A DNA stretch of 64,000 nt, from the NCBI RefSeq assembly GCF_052857255.1, contig NC_135497.1, positions 113,570,672-113,634,671 on the forward strand, read 5' to 3'. Below the pieces are notes generated by a model. That model saw only the letters and a list, made by a program, of their open reading frames with translations. It was not told the origin of the DNA and ran no database searches. Origin of the DNA: Amblyomma americanum. Lineage: Eukaryota; Arthropoda; Arachnida; Ixodida; Ixodidae. Position 1 is the stretch's first letter. Each line of letters starts with the position of its first letter. This document shows positions 25,131 to 38,410 of this stretch, piece by piece. Made by a program: the position numbers and the translations under genes.

Positions 25131-25589
25131 CACTCAAAGAGCATGGCTGGGTAATTGATGATGCCGCTGTCACGGGTCTCCGTCTACGCCGCGCCGTCGA
25201 ACGTGGATCCTCGTAGCATACACGGAATGTCACACCACATTCGACTGTGCAAGAAAGTTTTTCTGCTAGTAATGAATGCAGAAGTTGAACTGATCACAGA
25301 GTTGCGTGATGCTGTATGTTGAACTTGAGGTGAGCATTTATTTAGGCTAACACAAAAAGCACTTATGGTAACGGTACGTTCTTTTAATGACGAAGCATTC
25401 AAGATTTTAATATCTTGCTCAGTCTTCTGAGCACAATATCGCCACTCGTGAGGGTGGATTTTTAAGCACCATCGTGTTGTGTACCGTCGTGGAAGTACAA
25501 CCGCGTTTGCTGCTTGCGGCCGCCTTTGCGTACGTAATTAGAAAATAAGCATTGTGAGCCTTTGGTTCGTAGAAGCTCGAGTCACATTT

Positions 25590-26194
25590 TTAACGCGACA
25601 GCGTTAAGGAGCTCGTGTCGCAGAAAAGCCGGTGTCGTCGGCGTCGTACGTGAGCGAAAAATACCTCCTCCTCCGCGTCAGCGAAAAATATCTCCTCCTC
25701 CTCCTCCTCGCAATGTACGCCCCTGCCCCAGCAGATGACGCACGACGGCAGCGCCTCCTATACAGGAACACTAGCGCCTCCAGCTCGTCTCGTTCGGGCG
25801 CAGTGGGGCCGTGCGGGCACGCAGGAATCACGCGGTGAGCGGCGAACAACGCAGCGCACATCCGAAGCGCCCTCACCACGAAGCTTGCGGCTTGCTGCCT
25901 GTTCGTTCGGCGCGGAAGTTATCCTGGCGTTCGTGCCATCAGATTTGTCGAGAACGATGTGCCGACGAACTACGACTGCAACTTGAGTCTCCCGCGTTTC
26001 GGCAAGGCGCCTGGCAGCGCTTCTAAGTGGTTTGCCGCTCGGCGCGTCCGTTCCACCGCACGTGGCAGAGCGATTTGTCTAACTGGCAAGGCGTCGCGCC
26101 GAACGGGCGATGGCGTTCCGTGGACTCCCTAGCAGTGCTGCAACACGCTGTCGCGTTCCACTCTTAAAGGCGAAGCTTAAGCTTCCTCCAATTT
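25590..26194. repeat. Shared-end repeat, copy A
   Basis: The left end TAACGCGACAGCGTTAAGG is followed by CAGAAAAGCCGGTGTCG. The right end has GCTGTCGCGTT, CTTAAAGGCGAAGCTTAAGC and a T-run. The same ends occur at 42137, 48027, 48447 and 59776. The interior here is GC-rich with a CTC microsatellite at 25675-25710 and does not resemble the other interiors. Confidence 0.6.
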
Positions 26195-29100
26195 TTTTTT
26201 AACGTTACCTGGCATCATTTTTTAAGCCGGGTTACTAGCATCGTCTGGGGCGTAATCTTATCACATTCTGTCACAGTTTTTAGCAGCGCTTTTCAGGTCA
26301 TGGGAGGAGTTGTTTATACCATATCACATATCATACCGCAGTGTGCGAGTACTTGATGAGCCAAAATGCACCCAGCTACTCAAAAAAACGCACTTTAAGT
26401 TTTATTGACCTTAGGCTAAGTTTCAAAAAGCGCATTTAAACATGGTTTTCGTTTTATTTTGCTATTTAAAGACTGCCTTTTTGCTAAATGTGATCAGAAT
26501 AGTGACCGAAATCTTTCCGCCCAGCTGCCTCAACTCTCATTGTTTAGCACTACAGCCGGTACCAGTCACTAAGGATCGCTAGAAGGTTGTAATTGTTGTT
26601 AAGGTTAAGGTTGTATTGAATATTTTATGGTCTATAGAAATAAGATATAAACTGAGAACATGCTGCGGCATCCTGCTCGAAATTCACACGTAAGCGCAGA
26701 AGGGCAGAAAGAGCTTTAATTCGTTTCCCATCTGTCTGTTTCCGGTATTATGTTACGTATAACACTTCGGCACATGAAGTGTCGCTTTGAAACAGATCAT
26801 TGCTCAGAATAAGGCAACGCAGATAACGACCAAGGGATCTTAGCAAATCGCCAGCTCCTGCTAGTAGCCTCGAGATGCTGACAGAATTGTGCCAGGCAAA
26901 CCTACGGCTGCGTTCTATGAACCCTGCTATTCAAAACAACGCTAGGTTGGTTTCTGATCACTAATTTTGTATACTAATAACGTGTATCGAGTGTGCTTTA
27001 TCTTGCAGGGCTTTTGTTGGAAAAAACTTAATAGCAGCATTCAGAGTGCTTACACGATAGCCTTGTGTACGAAGAACTTTGACAGGTCAACGTTAAAAAA
27101 CCATAAATAAGAGAGTTAAATCGCTCGTCCCGGAGGAAAAGAACACTGTCAATGCCGAGTCTTCCCAACTGCTCCTTAAGCCAGTCCATTAGCGCAAGCG
27201 ACGATTGTAATACCGCAATTCGCCGTTATGTAACCATATGCATACATGGACGCGAACTACAACAGGAGAGCTAAATTGAGTTGGGTTACGAAAAAAAAGT
27301 CAACTAAGCATTAGCCACCCTCGCAAAATTTCTACCAAAGTAGGGAGTTGGTGCAAGGTGGGCGGAACAGCATTCTAGCGCTCTGAGCGGACTACAATAC
27401 TCGATCTCTCCTTTTAATCTGAGCATTCATTGCGCATAATTTTATCTCGCTCCGCCCGCACGGCTTACGGTTAGCGTTCTTCGCGAGAATATGGCTGGTT
27501 AGTGAAAATGGCGTGTGTTTCATAACTAAACGACGTTCCTCGAATTCGCCAGATTATAGGCATTACAAAATATGAGTGGGTCTCTTGCCCGTCATCTAGA
27601 CGTGACAATTTGTGTAATGTCTCACCAAACTTCGCTAGCTCCACTTCCGATTAACATTCCCGTCCCTTTCTATGAGATGCACAGTTATCTTAGTTCCAGA
27701 AGAAACACTCAACCGAGAGAATTTGGCACCAGCGCTGGTAATTAAATAGCCGGCCTCCGTTAAGACCCGTAGCTACGGCCAAGCGGGAACTACGGCAAAA
27801 GCTCCCTTGCTGTGCCACAAAACCTCGCCTGCCTTTTATTTCTTCTCAGTCGGATCGGGAAACGGATCAATACGGCGACCTTCATCACCTGCTGCTCGCG
27901 AAAGAGCTCTTTCGTGTCCAAATAATCCTTATCGCGACGAGCAGCCTACGTGCGAGACCTCCTTCCCGAGATCTTGCTGGCGTTTTACCACCAGGGGCGT
28001 AGTTTCAGCAACGGCTTTGTGGGTGTTTCTCGAGCCTGGCACCTTAGAGTATCGGGCTGCATCGGGCGTCTCCTCCAAGGAACAATCACAATTACGATAA
28101 AGCAATGGCGCTAAAGTTATTTCGTAACTACCAACATTTCGATCGCATCAGAAATGCTTCGGAATACGTGGAAAACGTATGTGACGGATGGCCCGCCTCC
28201 CCTCGCACGCACGCACACACGCGCGCGCGCAAAGGATTTAATGACTTAAAGAATGTCGTGAGGAATGCTTGCGTTTAGGAGCGGTGGGTAGTGCTACTAG
28301 CGGCACCTCTTCAATGCGACTGGCGAGACAGCCTACTCGGAGGGGGTTCGGAACCGAAAATACAGCAAAATTAAAAGGGGTAGGCGCGATTTTTGTTTCG
28401 CTTGGTTTTGTTCCCACATTCGCGTAGTAGCATAGGCGCCTTTGATGCATACCAAAGAGAGCGCGGGTGACGAAGAAATTGGAGGCCCCTGCAGCCACTT
28501 TGAGGAATGAATTCGAGGTGAGAGAGAGGGCCAAATCCGGCAAACCCTATACGTGAATGCAAGCTTTCTTTTTTTCGTGCCTGAGTAGAGGACATACCAG
28601 CTTCGTTTTGCGTCTAGTCTCCATAAGAACGTAAGCCTAAAGCGCATTAACGAAACATGGCATCGGTAATCGCCGCCCGGCGGCCTTGTGACCCTGCCTA
28701 TACGGTGCATTCTCCCATGCGCTCGGAGTCCAGCAGCAGTCTTTCCATCACCGCAGGAAAAGAATGTCGCCCTGGGAGAAGCGACGCTGCATGCAAGCTG
28801 TGTCACCTTCCCGCTACGCAACGGCCTCGACCCTGCATTCTGAATTCATATTAGCCTACCCGAACGCAGAGGATGGGGGACGGAGGTGGAGTAGCGCGGA
28901 ATTTTCGGGAAGCCGTCCCTTAAAAGCCTGTCTTCCTTTATTCTGCGTGCAGAGCTGAGCCCCGAGTTTATTTATCCAGGGCACAGGCAGCCCACATTTG
29001 GGGGATTTTTTAGAATTGTTGATCGTCAGTGCGCAGTCGAGTGGCGTTGTCAATCGATAGCGGGTTGGCGAGCCGTCCCGCGACTGGCCCGCTTATCAAT

Positions 29101-29437
29101 GCACAGACCCCACTACGCGTGCAGAATTCTTCAGCGTTTGGCTATTGTCGCCCTCTAGAAAGGAAACAACTCTCCCCGTCCTCGCCGGGGGAGCGCAGGA
29201 CAGACGGGGGCATCTGTCACTTGGGAAGCTGGCGTGTCTCCGGGGAACGGCTGTCACCGTGAACGATGTAACATGCCCAAACCAAACGATTTCCTTTTTC
29301 GCATTTGTTTGATTCCGACTCGTCCAAATGCTTATTTCGTTCGTCAATAAGGAGCAAGCAACACTTGAGACGAGAAATTTGACTCGCAGATGTATTGTCT
29401 CTTTTTTTCTTATGGCTGCGTACCACCCCCGACCATT
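26195..29437. other. Unassigned DNA
   Basis: No recognised gene. A small CA/CG-rich run lies at 28205-28230. A 162-codon minus frame (28333-28821) and a 97-codon plus frame (27807-28100) have no recognisable domains. Confidence 0.4.
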
Positions 29438-29902
29438 TCATTGAGTGAACCTTAGTATAGTTACAGGCATAAAAAAATTGGCGCATTGTTTACGACAGCG
29501 TAAGGCGAAATTCGGTGACAACTGGGGCAAAGTCGGCAGTCGAAAAAGCCTCTTGCTGCGTAGAGTGCTGCGTAGAGTGACAAGCCGGTGGGAATGCTGT
29601 GACGTCTTTGCAGAACCACAGATGATCACACGGAGAGCAACTGCGACCAAATTAGTAGTTCCGGACTTGCTTGTGAACGCCTTTCGCGGCTCCTCCGGCT
29701 TTCGTTTGTCTCTGACGCCTTCTTGCTTCGGCTTGCGCGACACGCACTGCAGGGTCTTGACGCTGAAGTCACCTTGCCTAGACTTCAAAGGCATGCACCG
29801 CAGAGGCTTCCAGCCGCATCCTTTTTCCTGCGCCTTGGGCGACACGAACTGCGGGGTCTTGACGCCGACGTCTAATTCTGGGTCTTGACGGGCTCCCTGC
29901 AT
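29438..29902 (-). CDS. Hypothetical ORF with three 17-residue repeats
   Basis: A 154-codon minus-strand frame from an ATG just after a stop. Residues ~11-61 consist of three tandem 17-residue units with a V/W-K-(T)-P/L-x-C/F pattern followed by Lys/Gln-rich sequence (VKTPQFVSPKAQEKG, then WKPLRCMPLKSRQGD, then VKTLQCVSRKPKQEG). The underlying units are exactly 51 bp, so the tandem growth kept the frame, which favours coding. However, a 147-codon plus frame overlaps it, I recognise no family, and no splice sites were established. It may be an exon or a chance open minisatellite. Confidence 0.3.
   Translation of the reverse strand: MQGARQDPELDVGVKTPQFVSPKAQEKGCGWKPLRCMPLKSRQGDFSVKTLQCVSRKPKQEGVRDKRKPEEPRKAFTSKSGTTNLVAVALRVIICGSAKTSQHSHRLVTLRSTLRSKRLFRLPTLPQLSPNFALRCRKQCANFFMPVTILRFTQ
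29720..29872. repeat. Three 51-bp tandem repeats
   Basis: Units at 29720-29770, 29771-29821 and 29822-29872. Units 1 and 3 are the most alike (CGACACGCACTGCAGGGTC against CGACACGAACTGCGGGGTC) and the middle unit is diverged. Confidence 0.85.
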
Positions 29903-30299
29903 TCTTCACCGGTCTCAAGCACGTCGGAACGCTTGTCCGGCACCTAGGTCTCTTACCACCGGCTTTCCTATCATGCTTGGGAGAAGGAACGCTACGCAGC
30001 TCGCCGGCCAGCCTGCCAGTACGTGCTGGCGCAGGCCATCTCTCTCGCATCTGCGCTTGAGGCGGCAGAGGCCGATGTCTCGCGTTGTGAGGCACTAACA
30101 GCTGTACCTGCAAAGTGCGTGGCGCGAAAACCAAACAAACTGATTAAGTGTTCACGTATTATTTATAGTTTTCCGACAAGCATGTACAGAGAGCATGGCT
30201 TTTCTTTTCCATCATTAAGGAGATCGCAGCTGGAATATGCTGGAAAGATCAAACATTTAAAAGATCCTGCTGTAAGTAACTGTTTCACAAAAGAGCATC
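29903..30299. other. Unassigned DNA
   Basis: A 118-codon minus frame overlaps here without recognisable features. Nothing else seen. Confidence 0.35.
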
Positions 30300-30518
30300 C
30301 GCACTTTTCTTACCTCACGCGACTCGAATCACCTTCCCGTCGATATTGCCGACCTTAATGATTACGAGATGTTCCGCAAAGCCATAGCTAACATTGTATA
30401 CTCAGGTGTTATTTAAATTAGTCTCTCTGCTGCATTTTCTTTCTAACTTTATTCTTGTTTTTTCCACTCCCCCTCTGCAATGCCTCTGGTCCCCAGAGGG
30501 GTACAATAAATAAATATG
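30300..30518 (+). mobile_element. LINE C-terminal relic and 3' end
   Basis: The plus frame at ~30300-30415 reads TSRDSNHLPVDIADLNDYEMF then RKAIANIV and a stop. This matches the end of CR1-like LINE proteins, where the pattern is W-N-x-LP-x-x-I. A T-rich 3' UTR follows, with the CCCTCTGCAATGCCTCTGG and GGGGTACAATAAATAAATA end that also marks the LINE tail at 60480-60545. 5'-truncated. Confidence 0.72.
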
Positions 30519-33500
30519 TTTGGCACGTCACTTTGAGTGTAGCTCTGGGACTTCGAAAGTTGGGGCTACCTTTCGTATCATTGTCGCTCTTGCTCTTTTA
30601 CTTCATCAGTTCAGCTTTCTGCTGCCACAGATTACTGCAAAAATAACTGCCTGCTCTAAGCGTTAAGTATACTGGCACTTAAAGATGCTCACAAGTGTTA
30701 AACAGACCTTAACAAAAGCAATACGGCTTTGCTCCACTTGAAGGCTGGAAAAGGTATACGCCAATGGGAGCGAAATATATCAATATCATCAGCAACGTCC
30801 TCAACTCAACAACCTTAGTAAGATAACTTAATAAACAGAGTGCAGACCGAGGCTGATAGGAGGGAGCCTAGAGTGCCGCGGGTAACTAAATAAACAGAAA
30901 AATATCAAAGATCCATCAATAGAACGGCTCTTCACTCAAAAAATATATAGAAAAGGTAACCGCAGAATGTGGAAACGTCAGCCGCCTTTATAATATTGCA
31001 CAAAGTCTCATGTAGTTGGTTTATTCCTGCAAAACTCGGTGATAGTGACATTAGCCGAGACCGTTGACCACGCACAGCCCACTAACTGGCGCGCAGCTGC
31101 TGGTCAGTAAAAATGGCCGTACGTTTACAGCACACCAAAAATTGCTCCCTTTTTCTCTCCTAATTTTTTTATGCTCAGTCCCAACGCGAGTTATAACTGC
31201 TGCCTTTACTTTTAATCCCACCTTCGTTATCACAATTATTCAGCCAAGCTCTTGCAAATTGTCCCAGAAAGTGTACGCCATCGGTCAGAGGCTGCTGAGA
31301 CAAGGAATACTGTCCGGCGCTGGTTGCGCGCCGAAAACTGAATCAAGCTTTTCAATTCCAGAACAGACACATGCTCAGCCTTCAGATCACAAGCGTCGAC
31401 TCGGGCTCAGAACAGTTATATCTCTGCTAGTGGAGCGCGCAGTGAATGCAGAAAGGTAATGCTCAAACTTTCAAGTAAAAAAAAAAACAGTCTTAGAGCG
31501 GAGAATGATATCCGTTAAGCTGAACGGGCGCCGATCTAGCCGGTGATTTGTAGCCATCTATGGAGCTTAGTTCTACCGCCGGGCAGCGGAGAATGTATTG
31601 CATGAAGTTTTTAGGATGACGTTTTCTTCAGACTAATTCTGTGAAAGATGAAAAAAAAAGGTATCTTCTGTGACAGGGGTCGACTATTCACAACCTTCGC
31701 CCGAGGCTAAAAAGCTTGATACATTACACATTTCGTTGACTCAATCTTTTAGGTTTTCGGCAAAAACGTTTTTCCTCGAACAAAATGGTTTTCGTAAAGC
31801 TCACTCCGCATTAAAATTCAAGGAAGACAGAGTGCGCGCCTGGTTGCGTTTGAAAAAAATATATTATAAACCGGGCGGCAAAAACTAAACGTTATGAAGG
31901 AAGTAGCATCCGACCTGTGAAAACTGTCAGGAATGGCCTCGCCCTTACACTAGAGAAAAAGAAACCGGGGAAAGTTCGGGCACCTAACGAAAAATAACTC
32001 TGAAAAAAGTGAGTCGATATGAGAGACAGGGTCTAACACAGTTTTAATTAATGTTCCGCTGATGATGCTGAGCAAGCGTTCATTTGATTAAGAAATGCTA
32101 GAACAAAGCAATCACGTCGCACAGTGTTGCAAGTACCTTTCTTACCGGCCAGGCATTTCTTCCTTGCGAGGCAAAAAAACAAATAGCAACCTAAACTGCA
32201 CACTCACTATTATATGTAAGCTTTTTAGGAAGGCCACCGCGGAAGAGTCGGCAGAGATTTCTACATGTACCATCTTGCATACACTGCGCATCGTACAATT
32301 TGCTCTCTCGGCTTCTAAACAGAAAGGTAAATATTCTAACGTCGAGTAACTGCTGCTGACAGTGGGCTTCACTTTTTTCTGTCCACTGAGGCACACTGTA
32401 CGGAAGAAAAGATTTCGTTTAACCCTAGTTGGACCACAGCGAATAAATTCTTTGGCATAAAGGAACAGCATGGTTACTGCGTGAATAAGGATTTTATTTT
32501 TGTCTTCATTATTTATTTTAATTTCAAAGGCATAAAAAAGATTTCATCTCATCCGGGCATTGCAGAACGGGATGGAGCGGAACATAAACAACCAAGAAAA
32601 CAAAGACGTAGCACGCTGAGCAACTGCAGGTAAAGGGACTAAAATTATTGTGACACTATAAAAAAGAACGAAAAATAAAGTGTTCTTGCCCGTGCAGATA
32701 AAGGGACTGCAAGAGGATGCTGCAGTGGGCGAGTTAAGTGGCTTCCCGGTCCTGTTACAAACCAACATGTTTCTCAGAGGACCGGGAAATTTGGCCGGTC
32801 ATTGTAAAAGACACACCAAGCGTGTCCAAAGTTTCATGAAACAGTTATTCGTGCGTACTGGAAAGACAGGCTAAAGCGTGAGATATTAGAAGCGTAGAGC
32901 ATAAAATCCGCAGAGCACGATACACTCGTCAGCGCCCTGTCAATTGGTCTCGCATTTAAGGAGATGGGAATCCTCGATTCAAACACCCGTAGGCAAGCAA
33001 CAAAACAAGCCCAGAAACTGAAACCACAGAGAGGCTCCCAAAGAAGCACGTCACCAACTGATCAGCATTACTGACAGGATTTCTGCGCCCGCATTAGCGC
33101 ACATGTTTTGCTCTCCCTTGTCACGTTTTCCACGATGCGGCCAAGGGCGAAGGAGGGGAGCAGACAGTTGAGCTTCGTTGTGTGCACTTCAGCCTCTCAT
33201 TTATGCGGTCCTGCGAATTCCATTGCAGCGTACAAACTTCCGTACCAACGTCATGATACACCACCTAGTCTCCGTGCAACCTTCACTGAACATTAATGGT
33301 TCACGCCCGAGAACGGTCATCTGCACCCACACCGTTCAACTCATCGGTCGTGACGACTGAGCCTGGAGAGGCGTGTCTTTCGTATGCGTCCGTCCCGGTT
33401 CAGGCGCTAATACAGTGGTTTCAGCACTCATTTCGCTACATGGCAGTGGAAGCACTTGTCTGGTGTTTGAGGGCCAGAGGCATATGGGTTTTTCTGTTGC

Positions 33501-34173
33501 TTGAATGCGCTCAGTGTTGACAAGAACAAACAAAACGAGAACGACTAGACGTGTCGAAATAATCAACTATTATTTTATTCGAAAAAAAAAATAATGAGCA
33601 TATTTATGAGACAGCTCACGCAGTTGTTAATCAAAAAAACTTAGAGACAATTACGATAGTCGGTAATGCGAAATTAAGAGCCCAGCTCTTCACACGCCAC
33701 CGCTGCCACCGGTGGCAGGTGGCGTGTTAGGATGCTGGCCACCCTGCCGGATCTCACCGTGGCACCCACCTTTGGGTTGTGACAGGTGGCGTTTCGCTCT
33801 GCTACTACCTGCAAGCACGCCATCTGTCACACGCCGTAACACTCCGCCTGTCACGTGCCGTGCTACGTCGACGACTACGACGCGGAATGCAGGAACGGGT
33901 GCCTAAGAGCTGCGCTGTAAAAATGTGACACGCGCATGCTGAGTGACAGCTCCCGTTTTCCTTAAATATGCCCATTTTTTTGCAAATAAAAATCTTATTT
34001 GATATTTTCACCACGTCCAGCCGTTGTCTCGTTTCGTCCTTGTCACCACTCAGCGTATTAAAACAACGGAGCAATGCAATACCAACTAGCCTCTTTTGTC
34101 GGTTTCGTAAAGGTATATGTGGACGCCTTTTGCACAAGTGCACTTCCACAATGTCACGTGCACATACCGCCTC

Positions 34174-34175
<2 letters not shown>
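30519..34175. other. Unassigned DNA
   Basis: Long AT-rich stretch. The 131-codon plus frame at 31064-31459 and the 109-codon minus frame at 32142-32471 have no recognisable domain. GGCAGGTGGC-type motifs repeat loosely at 33700-33850. Confidence 0.4.

Positions 34176-34248
<73 letters not shown>
34176..34248. repeat. (CT)n microsatellite
   Basis: About 36 uninterrupted CT units. The Ser-Leu and Arg-Glu frames it opens are artefacts. Confidence 0.98.
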
Positions 34249-34252
<4 letters not shown>

Positions 34253-34535
34253 TTATTAGTTGTTCTGTTTTTTTTTTTCTCAGCACTCCGAGAACTCAGC
34301 TGGGCATTGAACTGATTAATTTATTTGCCTTGCCCTTTTTTTCAGCCCTTGTATGACATTTTTCACTCCTCTCTGAATTCTTCATCCTCAAAAGCTGTCA
34401 CCTCGCTGGCAACCTATGCGAGCTGAGGAGTGTTTGCATTCATTATATGCGAGGTAACTCTCGTTGCAAATTAGAAACAAAAGTTTTTCTTTTCAAATCG
34501 TTCACTATTGAGCTAGAAACGCTGCCGTATAAAGG

Positions 34536-35060
34536 TTAAATGAATGCTCTGCACGGATGAGCTCCCTCTGCAAGCATCAAAGAGAGTTCTGGGAAATTTT
34601 TGCTTCCTGGTTTCAACTGCGCTCGGTTTTTATGAACAGTGGAAAACGCCGTAACGATGCCTGTCTCGATTTCATCTACACTTTTCTTCCCAGCCCTGTG
34701 CTTCAAAGGTTGAATGATAGCACTTACATGGCTTTTTTTTTTCAAAGAGCCTAGCCCTCTTCCTGTTACAGCAGGCCGCTTGATTTGCCTTATGTCATAG
34801 TTTGAGTTACAAACCGAAGCTGAAAGTCCTTCGTTCCTTCTTTTTATTCGCTTTTTTTTTACTCTTTTTAAACTTGCGCTGCAGATAAAGGTTCTTCCGG
34901 GTTTTGCGCTTATCTTGGTTGCAGTAAATTCTAGGAGCTTCGCGTTTGAAAACACAACCGCATGGACAGTTGTGGGCACCCGGAAGCAGTCGTCGGCGCA
35001 GAGTTCTTTGGCTTTAAATGGACAAGGGTATTTATGGCTAGTCTGACAACATATAAGCAT
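34536..35060 (-). other. Unassigned 174-codon ORF
   Basis: The longest minus-strand frame outside low-complexity sequence and known elements. The translation has a Lys/Arg-rich middle (residues ~66-75, RVKKKRIKRR) and no recognisable domain, signal peptide or membrane segment. Runs of T/A within it and the lack of splice or poly(A) signals make chance openness likely. Confidence 0.15.
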
Positions 35061-37188
35061 TGCCGTCTACATTCGCCATTCACTCTAGGGATTTCTGCTG
35101 TGGGTATTCTACGCACATCCATGTAAAGCTGCGGAAGAAGATAGAAAAAAAAGTAGGTTCCAGATGTTTTGCTGATACAAACAAATTGACAGATATACAC
35201 TGCGTTTAAGCACCGTGTGTGGCAGGGCTACTTGATATTGCCTAGCATACATATCCCGAGAGAGAGATACATTTTAATGATTACATGAGAGAGAGAGAGA
35301 GAGAGTAGAGAGGGGGGGGGGAGATTTTAATGAGAGGAAATGAGGAGAGGTCTGCCGGGTAGTTAACCTGACACGCTACTAATTAAAATACCCATTTATA
35401 CAGGCCTCAATATTTAAGCATGACATTGTTTAAGGACTGTTTAAAGATTTCACAAACACTGTTCCCAGTTCGAGTTATTCATCAATTCGCTCTCGTCATA
35501 CTGTTTGCTAGCCGTCCTGGTTGACTCAGTTGGTAGGGCGACTGCTTCGACAATGCGGTGTTCCCCGGTTCGAGCCCCGGACCGGCAAGAATTTTTCTTC
35601 AACTACAAAGTTTATGTGGAAGCTATATAGCTGTTCTTTGTAGCCGTGTGGCTGCACTTCAGTGGATGTCAATGGGTAACTATTCCTTTATTACACACCT
35701 GTTACTAAACACTGCGAAACGGGTGGGGCTTGGAAAAGTTTCAAGCGACCACCCTTCGCTGCTGCGAACGCGTTGGAGAGCAGCCAAAAGCCCGTTTCGC
35801 CTTCATTTTGCTGTCGTTAGTACTCACCGCAATAACTACAAGAATGTTAATGTCGTGGAGCGTAACCGAGAGCGCGATGGAAAGGGGGAGGATAAGTGCG
35901 GTGCTCGCAGCCTTTGCACGTCATGGGAAGTAAAGGCCGGCGAACGCCATTGCCACACTGTTGTGGGGAGTGTTGTGCTTGCAAATACGTTGCCGTAATA
36001 ACTGAGAGAAACGTGTTTCTTAATGGACGCAGATAAAGCAGCTGCTGCTATGTATACAGCTCACGTATTATTTGCACCAGGATTGACTCCAGAAACCACG
36101 CTTAGTTGCGCAATGCCAGCAGAGCTACGAGTGGTACCAGACTGAAAGTTTCTCGCCTAAAAATGGAGGAGAGCCCAACAAATGTTCACCTTATTTGCAG
36201 AGCGTGGCGAAGAATCTAGGACCTTTCTTTATGTGCTTGTCTTGCCCTGAGCAGGAATAGAATTTCCAAGTTATTTCCTTTTTTCCTTCTTCAAGACTAG
36301 CATGCTTTCTTGCTATGGAGCATGTATTCATCACTGGCGACGTAGCTGAAAAGCACCTAGCCTAATATATCCAACCCCAAACCAAACAAACCCAATCGAA
36401 GCTAAGGAAGACTAATGAGACTATGCAGAGGGGAGGAAGTTATATAATACAAGATGAAAAAAGCGGGTTGCGGAAGTTTCTTTTTCTCGTCAGCAAAGTT
36501 AATCAGAAGAATCGATTGGTGGGCGAGTTAGCTCATGACCTCTTGATAACCGGTATACGAATTTTATTTCATATGAACGCATTCACCAGACCAGCTCATA
36601 TAGCCACTTGAGTAAACCTTTGAATTCCCATGAATCCCGGCGACTGTAGTCAACCTTGAGAAATAAGTCTCCTCGAAAACAGTACTTTTTTTTTTCTTAG
36701 AGATAAAGCCACGCGCGTGATCATAGAAACGGAAAACATGAGATGACGCCGTCTGAGCTCACTCTTTTGTCACCGAGTAGCAGCAACGATATTGAGCTTC
36801 CGAAACAATAGATGAAAGCTACGTGGCTCCACACCGCGTCTGAAAGTTTTCGGGATTGAATGCATGCATAAACAATGATTCTTTGGACTGAGAATAAAAA
36901 CATTTTGTACTTCGTCCTCCGCAACCACAAAGACGTAGCGATATTGAAGTTCGCGAAGGGTTCTGCGCTTAAGCAGCAGGTCCCATGGCCCCATCTGCAA
37001 TACTGACTTCCTGCGAAGTTCCTAGCTCTAGATATTTGCGAATGGATCTCCCCTTCTCCGTGTAAGAGCTAAACGCCGCACTGGCTAGTTGCAGGCGGCC
37101 ATCATCGTCGGAGCCCAATGGCGTAACGTATACTCTGTGCTTGCAAACCTTGTCCAAGTGGCCAAGAGGCTTGACGTGCATTTTTGGA
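35061..37188. other. Unassigned DNA with small repeats
   Basis: GA microsatellite at 35289-35309 and a tRNA-like repeat at 35511. The block 35325-35375 (GTCTGCCGGGTAGTTAACC) resembles the 3' UTR tail of the RNase H-bearing LINE of this window. No gene recognised in 35600-37188. Confidence 0.45.
35511..35587 (+). repeat. tRNA-like SINE head or tRNA relic
   Basis: About 77 nt with an A-box-like TGACTCAGTTGGTAGGGC, a B-box GGTTCGAGCCC and acceptor-like ends GCCGTCC / GGACCGGC. The anticodon loop region has an extra length and the T-stem has a mismatch, so it is not a convincing functional tRNA. The following AATTTTTCTTC sequence suggests a SINE body. Confidence 0.5.
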
Positions 37189-37281
37189 CCACTTCAACAA
37201 TTCGTGGTGCGAGGGTGCAGTTCCGAACAAGCGAAAGTCCAGTCATCTAGTTGCGCTCCTAAAACCTGGAAAACCACCCCT

Positions 37282-37503
37282 TGGCCTCGGTGGCTCAGTG
37301 GTTATGGCACTCGGCTGCTGACCCGAAAGACACGGTTTCGATCCCGGCCACGGCGGCAGCATTTCGATGGAGGCGAAATTCTAGAGGCCCGTGTACTGTG
37401 CGGTGTCAGTGCACGTTAAAGGACCCCAGGTGGTCGAAATTTCCGGAGCTGTCTACTACGGCGTCCCTCATAGCTTTAGTCGCTTTGAGGCATTAAAACT
37501 CCG
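37282..37503 (+). mobile_element. Ruka SINE inside the LINE RT
   Basis: Full-length copy. Head GGCCTCGGTGGCTCAGTGG, B-box GGTTTCGATCCCGG, body CCCCAGGTGGTCGAAATTTCC, tail CATTAAAACTCCGTGAAAC. It lies between two colinear parts of the LINE reverse transcriptase (LKPGKPP to the left, RIEWYL to the right). Roughly 25 LINE codons are missing at the junction and no target duplication is visible, so a small deletion accompanied or followed insertion. Confidence 0.92.
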
Positions 37504-38410
37504 TGAAACAAACGAAACAAACGATACTTACACGTATCGAGTGGTACCTGAAGCGCTACCAAGTATACCAAGCTGTAACGTACGGTTTTCGAAGAGGACG
37601 CTCGTCTCTTGGCAACCTGGTTAACCCGGTGTCATCCGTTTGGCGCCAAAAACATTTCAAGCGTTTGACCGCGGCGTTGTTCCTGGATGTTAAATGCGCA
37701 TACGACAACGTAACTCGCCAGGCTATTTGGACGCTCTGAAGCTGCCGAACTTGGTGATCGCGTGTTCGGCTGGATACAAAGTTATTTATCCGATATATCA
37801 CTGTCTGCGCGTACTGAGGACGGACTAAGGTCTTCTCATTTCACTTCCCGTGGAGTGCCACAGAGTTTAGTGCTGAGCCGAATGCTCTTCAATCTTGCAC
37901 TTGTCGGCCTTATAAAGGTACTACCAATAGTCGGCGCAACTCTCAATCTATGTCAACGACATCTTTATCTGGGCCTCAGGTGTTACGCGCCCACAAGTAC
38001 AAGAAAGGCTTCAAAAGGCGGCAAGTATTCTGACGTTCTGCCTCCGCCTGCAAGGACTGGAGACCTCTACCGAAAAGTGTTTTCTTGTTCGCATAGCATG
38101 CTTTCTTGGAGTAATCATAGATCGAAATCTGTGGTGGAGCGCCCATATCTCGTACATAAAGAAGAGACTGACAGCAGTGGTCACGTTCTCTCCGTCCCCG
38201 GCTAAAAGTCGTGGGAAGCGCCAGTGAGGTCGATGATCCAGCTGTACAACGCTTTACTTTTGGGGATTCCATGGGTACAATCCCCGAGTACTTGGAAACA
38301 TTATAAAGAAATAAAACGGGCATAAAAGCTCTACTAAGCGTTCAAGCTCAAGCTCTCAAGGCTCGCCTATAATTGCCGAAATATGCCTGGACGGCCACAA
38401 TATCCCAGGA

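Noticed and set aside
24880..25158. Overlapping GC-rich frames on both strands as an exon
   Set aside because: They probably belong to a repeat or LTR-like block, and no domain is visible.
29720..29872. CRISPR-like array
   Set aside because: Units are contiguous with no spacers, only three copies, and the genome is eukaryotic.
34536..35060. 174-codon minus frame as a confident gene
   Set aside because: No recognisable family, homopolymer runs inside it and no gene-structure signals. Kept only as a low-confidence entry.
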